Positions 1 through 12,182 of a stretch of 64,000 bases of DNA are shown here, one piece after another. Positions within the stretch are counted from its first letter, which is position 1. Each line of letters begins with the position of its first letter. The notes beneath the pieces were generated by a model that worked only from the letters and a program-made list of their open reading frames with translations, had not been told where the DNA came from and ran no database searches. The DNA lies in contig OX438743.1 in assembly GCA_949316235.1 (NCBI GenBank), forward strand, positions 18,163,771 to 18,227,770, read 5' to 3'. The translations under genes and the position numbers were made by a program. This stretch comes from Oegoconia quadripuncta. Lineage: Eukaryota > Arthropoda > Insecta > Lepidoptera > Autostichidae.

Positions 1-1015
1 TGCAGTGTTTTCTTCAGGCACATACTTCGACCCCAGTGGAAGTCCCGAGTAAAGTAGGCAACTCAATGCAATCAGACATCTTAATATAATAAAACCTGTA
101 CAAAGTACAATCAACCGCAAAAGTTCCGCGGTACAGCATATTCATCAGGTTGCAGTAATCCTACTAGTAAAGATTAGATCTTAAAATTCAATTGTATTTC
201 TAGGATCTTATGCTTGAAATTCGAATCTACTTAACTTTGGTCACATAATTCATGTATTTTTGCTTATTCATCTCAGAGAAATCAGCTTTGTTTTGGGCTA
301 ACTTGCACCCGGATAGGAATATAGATGGGGCTTGTAAGTGTCGTTAAACGTGGTGATTAGGACAAGTTCTCACATGGGAAGCGATATAAACCCATGCTAT
401 AGAATAGGCCTATGTCTGGCAGAGACTTTAGATTGTAGATATGATGCATCTTGCATATACTAAGGAGGTAACTAGCGTCTACAAAAAAATCAACAGACGC
501 AGTCGTCGTATCCCGCGACAAAAATTGATATCTGTGTAATTTTCTGCACATTGCGCCGTGATTTTTAATAACCGAATGTCTGAACTGGTATCATTCTCGT
601 GCTAGACGTAGACTTTCCATAGGGTAATCAATGCAGTCCGAACTTCGATGTTACGCATCCAGTCACTTCCAGTTGCTAGTGTGATAATGAATGATGGTAC
701 AATCAATAATCAATAAAGCTTAATGTTATGAGTACAGCTGTAGTTGAGAGACATACCTCTAAGAATACTAGCAACCGTGTTAATTTAATAAATAAAAAGA
801 TGTTCTCATACACCATAATGTCAGAGGCAGATGGCAGCCTTTATATTTGGATGACAACAGACAGATACACAGGGAGAACGGACAAGGTCACCCAAAATCA
901 ATTTAAAACTGATACCTATTGGTTCACTTTTATAGATACAGATGATTTATAGAATTTTTCATTATTTATATCTAATCGTCATATCAGCTACAGGACGTTC
1001 ACTGTTATACTTAGG
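1..1015. other. No recognisable feature
   Basis: AT-rich DNA. A 74-codon frame at 728-952 (+) resembles no family I know, and I do not call it a gene. Confidence 0.5.
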
Positions 1016-1215
1016 CCTCGCCCACAGATTTCCAGAGCCACCTGGTTGGAAGCGACCTGCAGCTTTGGTCTATATACCTAATAAAGGTCCTTCCCGTAAC
1101 CTTTATTAAGTATACGAGTATATAGACCAAAGCTACGCTTGTCAGTGCGTGGTCTCCACTCTAGAACTTTAATGCCATTAGTACCTCTACCCACGTGGCT
1201 GACCACTGCATTTCA
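1016..1215 (-). pseudogene. RTE-type LINE scrap split by a small hairpin element
   Basis: On the minus strand AAAGTTCTAGAGTGGAGACC and CACGCACTGACAAGCG match the VLEWRPRT region of RTE proteins. A 74-bp hairpin (1061-1134) interrupts it. Confidence 0.55.
1061..1134. mobile_element. Tiny hairpin insertion (MITE-like)
   Basis: AGCTTTGGTCTATATA at the left and its reverse complement at the right; the arms continue imperfectly through CCTAATAAAGG / CCTTTATTAAG. It interrupts the RTE scrap. Confidence 0.6.
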
Positions 1216-3262
1216 ACTTACTAATAGACATAACACATAGTGATTTTTGTTCTACTACGGTAACTTCTCACTATTTCTTAATTGAATGGTCGCTTGGCCT
1301 ATCGGGTTCCTAGTAAGGGCCAACGCTCATTGAATCTTCACAAAATATTCCTTACTACTCCATGTAAGACAAATGCTGGTGTGAGATCTCCTCTAAGACC
1401 CTTAGTAAACACGTATAATGAACATTTTTTAGATTTCGACATATTTTCATTATCATACCACAGATTTAGGAGTTCTGTTATTGGAGAGTTATTGCACGGG
1501 TAATATTTATATTGTTTGGTTTGTGCGGCAGCGGCAGGTAACATTGTAATGATACGGATATACTTATTGTAAACTTCTTAACTTGTAAGTTTTGTGAAAT
1601 ATTATATTATTTACCTTGTGGATAGTGTCGTGGACAGTGTATATACTTAATACCTACAGAAACTGTTAATAATGTAACTATGTACACTGTTGTTAACTGT
1701 CCCAAATAAATAAAATTAAAAATATATAAAATTAAAGTTACCATGCACCCTGTCAACTACCTGCAAATAATAGTCAATGTGTTATTCCTCTATGTCAATA
1801 GTAATTATGGTATTACCATACCAATATTATTGTCTGTGGTTCACCAGCACCTCAACATTTGCAACCATCCGTACGTTTCCCCTCAGTAAACTTGGGGTGA
1901 GTTCAAGTTAGTTCCCTGTTGTTTTTCAACGTCCGCCGGCATTTCTCCGAGGACCGATAATTCGATTATATTATTGTTGATATTACTTGCAAGATGTACT
2001 GTTTTGTTTCACTTCGGATATTGGAAACTTACCCGCATATTGAGTGCCAGAATAAATTGAGATGTTGTTTTAATCTGGTGAAACGTTAATAATAATATTT
2101 GTTAGTTTATGAACGGAACTCTGTACCTCTCTAGGTTCCCGCTACTTACTCTCGTTTATTATCATAGCCGGAGTCTATTAAAACAGTATATCAAAAAATG
2201 AATCTATTTTAAGATAACCTGAAGTCTAACTCAATCTTATTGCTATTAATAAGTTTGGTATTAGTTTACTATAATATAATTTCTGCAATAATGCTGTTGA
2301 TTCTATGTAAATAAGTAAATAAATAAATACAGACCGAAGTATCGCACAGCGCTTCTAGCGGACAACACTTTTGATTTCTGACCTATTTGGATTCTTTTCT
2401 TTCTATCCAAATTTCTAAAGTGCTTAATCCTCTACCAGCTAAGCCTTTAACAAAAATAATCTTTTAAATCCATATGGATCCGGATTTCGTCCTGCATAGT
2501 ACGACTACCGAGACTACGAAATCTCGGATGACATTCATTGTGGCATGGAAACCCACCGGCTGACAACACGGTTTAACTTTCAATACGGTAGACTTCGATA
2601 TTTTATACGAATTGCTACGTTTTATTAACATGTCTTTGGAAATTGACTGGTTTCATTGTTATCTGTATGGGCTTTAAGTAATTCCCACTGGTCGATAAAC
2701 TAATTCCACGCAGGATTGACTATTTAAATAGATAATTACGTATTCATTATTATACTATTTCATGTTACGCAAAACCTTAATACACGCGGCGTACAAGTTA
2801 ATGAAGTTTTAATAATTCAGAATGTACCAAACTGTGGGCGCTTAAGTTTCACCGAGATTGTTCCTCAGGCCTCTTGGTGGCCTATTCAAAATGATAATTG
2901 ACAGACTCGATAAGTAGTTCGGTGTTCATAAGTTTGTTTCGGATGAGCTGTTTGTTTGCCTACTTAATTTTAAACTGGGATGAGACGCTCCAAGTTTCGG
3001 AAGAGGATTTTAATCCCTTGCTCAGGCTCAGTGGGTGCAGCCGGGAGATAGAGAACAGAAACAGTTTCAAGTCGGTTGTTTTGTAAATTTTTGACAGTTC
3101 AGTTATTATTATTTTTTTACAATAATAGAAGGTGGTTTCCCTTCCTGATCTATTAATAGACTTTCGTTGTTTTTAATCTTATTAAGCTAAGATTAAGATC
3201 GGTACTTTGTAAGTTGAGATACATGAGAGATGCAGAAACATTATATATTCCAATACTTATCA
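1216..3262. other. No recognisable feature
   Basis: Frames under 75 codons only, without a recognisable domain. Confidence 0.5.
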
Positions 3263-3732
3263 GTTTTTTTTTATGGTTAACTGGATATGCATTTGACCAC
3301 AATCTCGCCTGATGGGAAGTGACGATGTGGCCGAAGATGAAGCACGCGTCTCAGTAGATGCCTATTCACCCTGCTCTTGAAGATCCCAAGGTTGTAGGAT
3401 TCAGGAAAGACTGACGCCGGAAGGGAGTTCCATGCCTTGGCTGTTCGCATTATGAATGAAGAATCGAACCGCTTAGTGCCAATGTTCGGTGTGTTAACTA
3501 CATACGGGTGGGACCCCTCCCCGCGCCTAGTAGTCCGAAGATGGAATGGCGATGGTGGAATAAGATTGTGTAATTCCAACGCACACTCACCGAAGTGCAT
3601 CCTGTAAAAGACTGAGAGACAGGCGACCTTGCGACGGTGTTCGAGGCTCTGCAATTTAGCAGTGATCGAATGGTCACTAATGAGTGTTTTGGCACGTCGT
3701 TCCACAGAATCGAGTGCAGCCAGCTGGTAAAA
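3263..3732 (-). pseudogene. LINE ORF2 C-terminus and short 3' UTR
   Basis: A minus-strand frame of 142 codons plus an upstream extension reads LAALDSVERRAKTLISD, HRRKVACLSVFYRMHFGEC, then WNSLPASVFPESYNLGIFK and RVNRHLL. This is the thumb/C-terminal region of a non-LTR retrotransposon RT; I cannot fix the clade. The element ends AACCATAAAAAAAA on the minus strand at 3263. It is 5'-truncated. The last ~60 bp before the A tail match the SINE-A tail closely. Confidence 0.78.
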
Positions 3733-4361
3733 TCAGTAATATAATCGCAATTCATAACTCTGAATTTCGTTTCGGATTATTTCCTGGGGTACCCTTGCTC
3801 AATTTGGATTGTGATAGGTATTCCCTGCTTGATGATCTACCTGGTTGGATAGTTCCGGTTAGAGAGCTATGTTCAATAGCTATAGTTAACCCTTCTAAAC
3901 TGTATATTTTTTCAAGTCGATATCCAATGGATTATACGTATTCTGACATGGAGACTAGGTACAGGGAAGCGCAGTGTGGAACGCTCTCCAGCTAGTTGAA
4001 CTGCGGAGCGCTTATTAAGTAGTCCTCTTTTGAATTCGCTTGCAAAAATAACAGAATTGCCTTCGGAAATTCATATCATTCGTATTCCAGACGAGTGGAT
4101 CTACATAGGATCTACTCATTTGTTTTCGAACCCGAGTAATCGTAAAGACGTCGTCCCTGATACTTTTGACTATAACTCGCCACTTATCGTGAGTCTGCGT
4201 CCATCAGTGCATCGAAATCGCTCTCATGTGCCTCGACTCTGTTGGATGAGGAGGGCGCGAGGGAGGACCTGATATACCAAGTGAGCGGGACGCAGTGGGT
4301 TCATACTGAATAATGATCCAACGGAATAACCTGAAGCACTTGTGGAGTAGTCGTATTGACG
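3733..4361. other. Unrecognised, frames of 103 and 80 codons
   Basis: Plus-strand frames 3684-3995 and 4030-4272 resemble nothing I know. The first overlaps the LINE fragment in antisense, so it is unlikely to be a gene. Confidence 0.4.
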
Positions 4362-4440
4362 TTTCGTTTTCGATTAGCGAAGTTAAGCTACGTAAGATGG
4401 AGGATCACTAGTGGCATACGAGTGTTCGGAGGATACGTTA
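4362..4440 (+). mobile_element. 5S rRNA-derived SINE, decayed scrap
   Basis: TCGTTTTCGATTAGCGAAGT, TTAAGCTACGTAAGATGGAG, GATCACTAGTGGCATACGAG: same upstream leader as the 33.4-kb copy, with a deletion across the 5S core. Confidence 0.5.
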
Positions 4441-4493
4441 AACAGTGGTGCCCGGTTGTTTTTAAAATAGTGACAGTCAGGTGGCAACTTGAC

Positions 4494-4671
4494 TTTTTTA
4501 TGCACAACGGTTTAGCGCTTGACCTCAATCACACCTGATGTTAAGTGAAGATGAGGATGAAGTTGAAAAGCGCGTTTACCAGGAATTCTGATCTCATTTA
4601 GGGGCTAGCTATCGATCGCATCAAGCAGCCGGAGCACAACAATGCTATCAACATTAGATAAGATGGTGGTA
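4494..4671 (-). mobile_element. SINE-A, 3' part, reverse, decayed
   Basis: TTTTTTATGCACAACGGTTT, ACACCTGATGTTAAGTGAAG, then AGATAAGATGGTGGTA; it abuts a forward SINE-A head to head. Confidence 0.75.
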
Positions 4672-4672
4672 A

Positions 4673-4985
4673 CCGCCTCCGTGGCTCAATGTAAAGAACA
4701 TTGGGTTTACGATTCGGAGGTCGCGGGTTCGCTCCCCCGCGGGGTACATGTTTAAGTATTCGGTTTGGTTGATGGTAGGGCATTTTAAATGTCCGCCTGG
4801 CTAGCTACCACCATCTTATCTAAATCTGCCGCCAAGCAGCAACGTTAATAGCATTGTATTGTAAAATAGCCTGTTCCCCAAATATTTGGGTTTCCGGGTC
4901 AGTACGTTTCCACTATCGGTCTTATCTTCACTTAAGATCAGGTGTAGTTGAGGTGAAGTGCTAATCCGTTGTGCATAAAAAAAAA
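4673..4985 (+). mobile_element. SINE-A, near full length
   Basis: CCGCCTCCGTGGCTCAATGT at the start, box B GCGGGTTCGCTCCCCCGC, tail CTAATCCGTTGTGCATAAAA. It lacks about 25 bp in the middle. Confidence 0.85.
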
Positions 4986-5092
4986 CTAGCTAGCCAGGTG
5001 GACATTCAAAAACCAAACCAAGTACTCAACATAAACCCCGCTACGAATCGAACCTGCGACCTCCGTTTTGTATAAATTATAAGCCACGAAGG
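4986..5092 (-). mobile_element. SINE-A head fragment, reverse, decayed
   Basis: AACCAAACCAAGTACTCAAC, CGCTACGAATCGAACCTGCG, ending GCCACGAAGG; the third SINE-A piece in a row. Confidence 0.65.
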
Positions 5093-5517
5093 TTCAATCT
5101 GACACAAATCCACCAAACCACACTTTCTAGGTCCACGTGGCGGATTTGTAGGATCTAATACTCCAGCCAATGTAATATATACTTCAGATTAAAAAAAATT
5201 TTGAATGTACCTACAATATTTACAGAACGCATACCCTCGGTCGAATGAGCAACTCATTCTGCTATGTATGAATCCCTATTTCTTCGAAGGCCCAGTTTAT
5301 TAAGCCCTGAATAAACAGACGGGGATCGTCCATAGCCCGTCAATTGTGAGAGCTTTGCCGTGTTCCAAGCGTCTCGGGTAATTTGTGGTTCCTCGGTTAT
5401 TAATACCGTGGAGCCATTGATTGAGAAAAATGTTGTATTATACTCTTGAAAGGTGAAAATAGAAAAGGTACGTATCGATCGTATCGAGGCCTAATCAATA
5501 ACAGAAGGGTTATTTAG

Positions 5518-5745
5518 GACTAGCTGTGCGCCTGCGGCTTCGCCTGCCTGGAATAACTTTATCGCGGATACGTTTATTTTTTTTATTTCGCGAGAAATTC
5601 TCACTTTATCAGGATGAAAAATAGCCTATGTCCTAATCCAGGTTATATTCTACCTATTTCCGTTTTATCTATTTCCTATACCTACATCCGTTTCGACATG
5701 ATTGAGCTACAAACAAACAAACATCGAAACTTTTGCATTTTATGG
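5518..5745 (+). repeat. Interspersed repeat (CTGCGGCTTCGCCTGC)
   Basis: CTGTGCGCCTGCGGCTTCGC, TTTATCAGGATGAAAAATAG, then GAAACTTTTGCATTTTAT. Homologous to 56215-56440; a common retroelement remnant whose parent I cannot name. Confidence 0.55.
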
Positions 5746-5926
5746 CTTTCGAAGATCTGCCCTGCGATTACGTAACTTCATCTGTATCGTTATCGATTAC
5801 GTTGACCAATGAGAAACCATCAAATTGCCGAGCGAGCGATGAGCCAACCAATCACATGCCAGAACGTAACCGATGACGATAACGATGAAATTATGTAATA
5901 GAACCCCTTAGCAAAGAATATATATT

Positions 5927-6535
5927 GACGACCGATTGATGTAGTGGATAAGGACCGCCTCCGTGGCTTACATTGTAAACAACATTGGGTTTACGTTTCG
6001 GAGGTCGCGGGTTCGATCCCCAGCGGGGTACATATTTAGTACTCGGTTTGGTTGGTGGTAGGGCATATTAAATGTCAGCCTGGCTAGCTATCCAGGCGGT
6101 GGTAGCTACCACCATCTTATCTAAATCTGCCGCCAAACAACAATGTTAAGAGCATTATTGTGTTCCGGTTGTCAGAGATAAGATAGCCAGTCCCCCAAAT
6201 ACGATGGGGTTTCCGGGTAAGTACGCTACCACCTTCGGCTTCATCTTCACTTAACATCAAGTGTGATTGAGGTCAAGTGCTAAGCCGTTGTGGATAATAC
6301 AAAAAAAAGGCCCTGTCAGCGAAAGCAACGGTTGTGGGCTCGAATCCCGCCAGGGTTAAATGTTTATGTGATGTATTCCGACATTTATTCCCCAGTCATG
6401 GAAATTTATATAAATAATTACATAATATGTATGTTTTTCCGTTATCTAGTATCCATAGTACAAGCTTTGCATAGTTTGGGACTAGATGATTGGTGTATAC
6501 ATATAAGTGTCCGAAATACTTGTTTACTATTATTC
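5927..6535 (+). mobile_element. SINE-B interrupted by SINE-A
   Basis: The head GACGACCGATTGATGTAGTG is at 5927-5954. After the inserted SINE-A (5955-6308) the rest continues with CCCTGTCAGCGAAAGCAACG, GGGCTCGAATCCCGCC and the SINE-B tail up to about 6535. Confidence 0.82.
5955..6308 (+). mobile_element. SINE-A, near full length, nested in SINE-B
   Basis: CCGCCTCCGTGGCTTACATT, box B GCGGGTTCGATCCCCAGC, to the tail TAAGCCGTTGTGGATAATAC plus A8. Confidence 0.85.
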
Positions 6536-6680
6536 CATAGCCAGACATTGCCTACATTATTGGAAACGCCAAGAGCGGAGTTCCACACTGCACTACATCC
6601 AGCTCTAAGTGAGAATGTCCATCCATACATTACAATCCGCCTAGGCATTCAATTGAGTGGCTATTCAACGATCTGCCTAT

Positions 6681-6996
6681 ATTGTATGACGGTGTAGCAC
6701 TTGACGTCAATTATACTTGATGTTAAGTGAAGACAAGACCGAAGGTGGAAGATTACTGATCTGTAAACTCTGGACACATTTGAGGGACTGGTTTTCTTAT
6801 GTCTGACACAGCAATGCTATTAACATTACTGTTTAGCGGCAGACTTAGATCGGATGATCGTAGCTATGGTAGTCAGGCGGACATTAAAAATGCACTACCA
6901 CCAATGAAACCGAGTACTAAACATGTACCACGCTGGGGATCGAACCCACGACCTCCGATACGTAAACCGTTGTTTACATTGAGCCACGGGGTCGGC
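6681..6996 (-). mobile_element. SINE-A, near full length, reverse
   Basis: Tail AGCACTTGACGTCAATTATA, middle CAGGCGGACATTAAAAATGC, head CGCTGGGGATCGAACCCACG and GAGCCACGGGGTCGGC. Confidence 0.82.
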
Positions 6997-8904
6997 AAAT
7001 TTATACACTAATCTTTAGAGTATTGTTCCACAATAGTCGTAAGAGCCAATAATATCGAAAATTAGTTATTTTTAGTGAATGACTCTTTAGAGCCACAGAA
7101 TTATGCTATAGTCTCAGCTGAAGGTATTAAGATCGAAAATGGTCTAATTCGCCTACAAAGGTGAAGTCAATCCGCACGCTGCCTTTTTATTAAATTTCGA
7201 TCTTATTTCAACCACAACAAAGTTGATTATACACTGCAGTTGAACACAGCATATAACTCCTCTTTGATTGATACATAGGGATTCATTTCGGAAAATTTAG
7301 GTACGATAACCAAAATAGCACATTTCTGAGAAAAGTTTATAATTTATGTGGCAGAATTGTATTAAGGAAATATAATACAGGGAGCAATAGAATTACACAC
7401 GTTTAGAATACATCAGTCTCTTTTCCATTTATAAAAACAAAATAATTTAAGGAATAGTAATGAATCAATTATGGCTTCAGGCACTTCTAATAATATCAAT
7501 ATGGCTTGGATAGAAAAATAATTATTACAGAAAATCCTCCTCGAAAGAATTCCGTCGTTCCTCTTAAAATAGTTGTGAAACTTTCTGATGGAGGTGGATA
7601 TTTCAAAATAAACACAGTCTAATTTAGAACATCAGAACTTCTCTATTTTTTTTTCAAAATAGTTTAGTTATGAATTATGTACATTCAGGCTTTAAATATA
7701 CATCTTATAATAGGGTTTCACAATGCCTGATGTTTGGAAACTTTGAATGGATTGGGTACAGCTGTAGGTTGTAACGGAATTAAGTATACAAACTGTGATA
7801 GCACAAGGTTAGTTTTGGATTAATATTCAGCATTAATAGCTACTTCATTAAATGTTATAAAATATATAACTTAATTTTGATGGTAATTATACCGACAATA
7901 TTATCGGGTAATAAAGTTTGGTTCATATTTTTTTTAATATGAAACGTCACTGTATAAGTTATTTTTATTGTTTAAAAGAACCTCTGAAAATTGACAAAAC
8001 AACCGAGTTTGTAAAGGGGTTAAACTTATTAATGATGATTCAGTCACAGGACTAAAAATCCATCAGCATCATCTCCAATCTAAGCGTAACGAAACTCCAT
8101 ACCTCAAATTCCCGAAAAATAAAACCCATGAATGCCATGTAAATCACACCCTTTGACGCATTCCTATAAAAATACCACACGTTCGGTTGGATCGATTCGA
8201 CCCGGTCCCAAAATAACATGCCTATGGTGGGTAAATAATTATCTACATACATATGTATACCTATATAGGTGTGCCTCGGAATATGAGAATCGTGTCGATA
8301 CGATTATAATAGATAAGTAAGTACCGTTAAAACGTAGAAATAGGAAGCTCAAGAAATATGAATGTGTCTTTAATCGATTTAAATCTTTCGATCGAACACA
8401 TCCCGTTTCCACTTCAGTATTACTCCAAATATCACCAGCTGGTGACAGATGGCCTCACACGTCTGTATTGTAAATTTCGACAACAGACTAATTTAAATGA
8501 TAAGTGAAAAAATAGAAAAGAAAGTCCAGCATGGAAAAGAGAAGGAAAATTAAACAGGCAAAAGGAACAGCCTACATCACCATCCTTACGTACGTCCAGC
8601 CTAGCAGGAATGTGAGCAAAGAAACAGACGTGACACTAATAAATCAATAGTGAAAATCTGTGCAACCCAGCTTTTAGATAAAATTTTTTTTTGTTATTTA
8701 TTAGGCACAATAAACAGTTGTACAATGTGTATAACTTACAAGATTAGTAACAAACTAGTATAGATGATTGCAAAAACACAAATTACTAACAACTCAGTAC
8801 TAAGTACAAAACTAAAGGAATAACTAAATTGCCTGTTAAGTAATTAACTTGCGATACGATTTATTATTACGAGTTAAACAAGAGTAAACTGAGGTTTATT
8901 GAGT
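6997..8904. other. No recognisable feature
   Basis: AT-rich DNA with only short frames. Confidence 0.5.
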
Positions 8905-9730
8905 CAAAAAAAATGCTTTATTTTGTAAGTACACAGGGTACACTTCAAATAGTCAAATTTTACATTTTTTAAGCTACTGCTTGTTCAAAGGCCCATTTTC
9001 CCCTGAAAAGAACAAGCAAGAAACTCGAGAGGTTGCTCTTAAAAAAAAAAAGGTTTTTATGTTACAAAATTATTAATTATTATTTTATATATACGCCGCC
9101 TCCGTGGCTCAATGTAAACAACATTGGGTTTACGATTCGGGCATCGCGGGTTCGATCCCCAGCGGGGTACATGTTTAAGTACTCGGTTTGGTTGGTGGTA
9201 GGGCATTTTAAGTGTCCGCCTGGCTAGCTACCACCATCTTATCTAAATCTGCCGCCAAGCAGCAATGTTAATAGCATTGTTGTGTTCCGGTTGTCAGAGA
9301 TAAGATAGCCAGTCCCCCAAATGTGTTGGGGTTTCCGGGTCAGTACGCTTCCACCTTCGACCTCATCTTCACTTAACATCAGGTGTGATTGAGGTCAAGT
9401 ACCAATCCGTTGTGCATAAAAAAAATATATATATTATAATATTTCATTATTAATTGTGAAATAGCCTGATTATGCGAACGGGCTGTTCATGTCCATGAAT
9501 GTTTATCATCTAAATAATCTGATATTTTATAATATGCTTTCTTAATAAGTTTCTGTTTTATAGTATCTTTAAATTTATTGAAAGGAAGATTTTGTATATC
9601 AATAGGAACCTTATTGAAAAAGTGTATACATAACCCTTTGGATGAATTACTGACTTTGCGGGGGCGATTTTTGTGACCTGCAAGTTTATCTTTATTTCTT
9701 GTATTGACATCATGATTATCACTATTTTAA
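8905..9730 (-). pseudogene. Jockey-type LINE 3' part, with SINE-A inserted in its 3' UTR
   Basis: Minus-strand translation from about 9,722 gives NTRNKDK, RPRKVSNS, HFFNKVPIDIQ, LPFNKFKDTIKQ, KKAYYKISDYLDDKHSW and a stop, which is the C-terminus of a jockey-like ORF2. The 3' UTR runs on to about 8,905 and ends in AATAAAGCA. A SINE-A copy (9095-9426) sits inside this UTR, flanked by TATATATA on both sides. Confidence 0.75.
9095..9426 (+). mobile_element. SINE-A, full length
   Basis: GCCGCCTCCGTGGCTCAATG to CGTTGTGCATAAAAAAAA, flanked by TATATATA on both sides, inserted in a jockey-type LINE 3' UTR. It is a good reference copy. Confidence 0.88.
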
Positions 9731-9919
9731 CGTAACTAGTTCACTTCATATCCTCATATATCCCTATAGACTACTAATGGCTCCATTATCTGGTCATCTC
9801 AATGTTGCCAAAATATTACAGTGTCATGAAATTACAAGATTTCACTACCTACATTTCACTACGTATTTGTAACCTCCGTCCGGAAGTGCGATGATTAATT
9901 AAAGATAAAGTCAGATTAA

Positions 9920-10080
9920 ATAAATAAAACGTATTTATTCACCACATAAGATACAGAAATTGCAATAACAGAATATAAATTTATAGGATGGTGGTGAAAG
10001 GGTAGGGATTCAGCAGAAATGCTAATTTTCAGTCCCCTTCAACGGCAGTTGTAGACACCAAAGAATAGACAGTCATTAAT
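9920..10080 (-). repeat. Interspersed repeat, LINE-tail-like
   Basis: AATAAATAAAACGTATTTAT, GGGTAGGGATTCAGCAGAAA, TTTTCAGTCCCCTTCAACGG; shared with 22038-22212. Confidence 0.5.
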
Positions 10081-10359
10081 AAACTTGATCGATATTAAAA
10101 TAAAAAGAAATTGGGTACTCTGTCTACCAAAAATTAGCAACTTCAAAATGAATTATGGGACAAACGCGATTCCTCCTATTCGTGATTCTCATACAATATG
10201 GATTCCATACAACTGCAGTTTACTACGTTCGTGATTCTATACAGCCGTTATTTAAACGCAATAATAGCATTTCATTCAACAATTGGGTATATTAATCCGG
10301 AACTTACCATTATGAGTATCTAGATATGCACACTCCTTGGTTAAAATACCTGATAAGAT

Positions 10360-10650
10360 TCATCATCAGCCCGTAAACATCCCACTGCAGGGATATAAGC
10401 CTTCCCTCGTATAATGAGCGAGTATGGGCCATAGTCCACCACGCTGGCCCAATGCGGGTTGGGGACTTTACATGCCTTAGAATTTATTTCTCGGGCATGC
10501 AGGTTTCCTCGCGATGTTTTCCGTCACCGTTTGAGAGCAGTCGGATAAATGCACATAAGTAATTAAATTTAAAAACTCATTGGTATATGGCCTGCCTGGG
10601 AATCGAGCCCGGACTTCCCAAATTGGGAGCTGAGCCACCGACGCTCCCCT
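10360..10650 (-). mobile_element. tRNA-derived SINE of another family
   Basis: The minus strand starts GAGCGTCGGTGGCTCAGCTC (box A) and GGGCTCGATTCCCAGGCAGG (box B), then CGGAAAACATCGCGAGGAAA, CCAACCCGCATTGGGCCAGC and an end near CCCTGCAGTGGGATGTTTAC. The central ACATCGCGAGGAAACC block is frequent in insect SINEs as I know them. Confidence 0.7.
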
Positions 10651-11159
10651 TGATAATATAAGTTTATAAGATTTGATAACATTAACCCACGAAAATAATG
10701 TATTTTTACTAGATTATAATCTATTACTTTGCATATTCACACCTAGTAATCATCTGTCATATTCATTACACTTATTATAGGGGGTTACACGCGGCCGCTA
10801 CTTGAGGCTTTGTTAATATTTTATGTTGCAGGTACTACCTGTACAGATACAAATTATATAGCTCGATTTATAATTGATGGATTTTGTACAGCCGGTATCG
10901 GGCGACGGGAGGCGGGAGGTGGGGGGGCAACTTCGCTGGCATCATTGTTTGTAATATTGTTTAGTGAAAGTTCTATTTCTCAATATAAATACCTGGCAAC
11001 AAAATAAAGATAAAGATTAGGTTACTACTAGGTAGTAGTAATTCCTTTCTAAATACTTCTTACGATTTTAGAAATCTTCTAACCATACTGGAAATTCTGA
11101 GCCTCAACAACCTTACATGTCTGCACTATGGGGGCATAGCCTCCTCTTACTGGGAGAGG

Positions 11160-11345
11160 GGAGAGGGTGTGGGCCATAATCAATCATGATTTTTGTCAGA
11201 CAAGTGGCCACCTGACAGTCAGTGTTCTCAAGCCGCCCTTGTAGGCCACAGACTGTCTTCAATTGAAAACACTCCTATAAAAAGCCACTAGTGGTCACCC
11301 ATCCAATCACTGACCGCGCCAGACATAGCTTAACTTCTTAATTCT
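11160..11345 (-). mobile_element. 5S rRNA-derived SINE
   Basis: The minus strand contains AAGTTAAGC, GTCTGGCGCGGT and TTGGATGGGTGACC in the order and spacing of the 5S rRNA internal promoter (box A, intermediate element, box C). The match over 11291-11337 is about 39 of 45 to the 5S sequence as I remember it. A non-5S body follows (GGAGTGTTTTCAATTGAAGA, CTTGAGAACACTGACTGTCA). A copy with a related body is at 33.3-33.5 kb, so this is a SINE rather than a 5S gene. Confidence 0.7.
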
Positions 11346-11377
11346 TCTTAATTGTTGATCCATAATATCTAAATAAA

Positions 11378-11568
11378 GCCTGGCTATCTGGCGCCAAGCA
11401 GCAATGTTATAATAGCATTGTTGTGTTTCGGTTGTCAGAGATAAGATAGCCAGTCCCCCAAATGTGTTGGGGTTTCCGGGTCAGTACGGATACACTTTCG
11501 ACCTCATCTTCACTTAACATCAGGTGTGATTGAGGTCAAGTACCAACCCGTTGTGCATAAAAAAAAAA
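11378..11568 (+). mobile_element. SINE-A, 5'-truncated
   Basis: Begins inside the body (CCTGGCTATCTGGCGCCAAG) and runs to CCGTTGTGCATAAAAAAAAA. Confidence 0.82.
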
Positions 11569-12182
11569 TTAGAAGTTTTATCTACATTAGCGTATGTATG
11601 TAGATTGAGAAAAACATACTATGCTTCTTATATATTATAAAACAACATGTAAAAGTGACATAAAGACACTGATATTTTCTTAACATTAATATACCAAGAT
11701 CAACCGCGATGCCATTAACATTGTTAGACGATTTTCCTTTATCAGCATATTCTTAACATTTTTTCCTACTTTGAAGTAATTGTATCAACTTTCTCTTTCT
11801 ATTATTCCTGAATGATAAATATAAATTGTAATTTTAGATAATTATTTTTTTTATGCACGTCTTCTCTCAACACAACATACACCCAAAAAATAAGAACAAA
11901 TTTAATAATCTTTACATGTCAGTTTCGCTTTTGGATAAATCCAAACGTGATAAATATAGTTTCAATGAATTTCCTACTCTCCGAAACGTAATATTAATAT
12001 GTTCGTATCTCCTCGACGCACTTACGCGTTAAAGGAATCCATCCATTTGGAAAATGTTCCCATGAATATATTACCTAACACAAGTACAAACTAGCAAACT
12101 ATGTATATCGTAGAGTAGAGAAGTTTACGTATTAGACTTTCAGTATTACTAAATAATGTTTATATATTATGATAGACTATAT

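Noticed and set aside
3684..3995. 103-codon plus-strand frame as a gene
   Set aside because: Its start overlaps the LINE fragment in antisense and the product is not recognisable.
11291..11337. 5S rRNA gene
   Set aside because: Only the internal promoter part matches; the rest is a different body shared with another dispersed copy.
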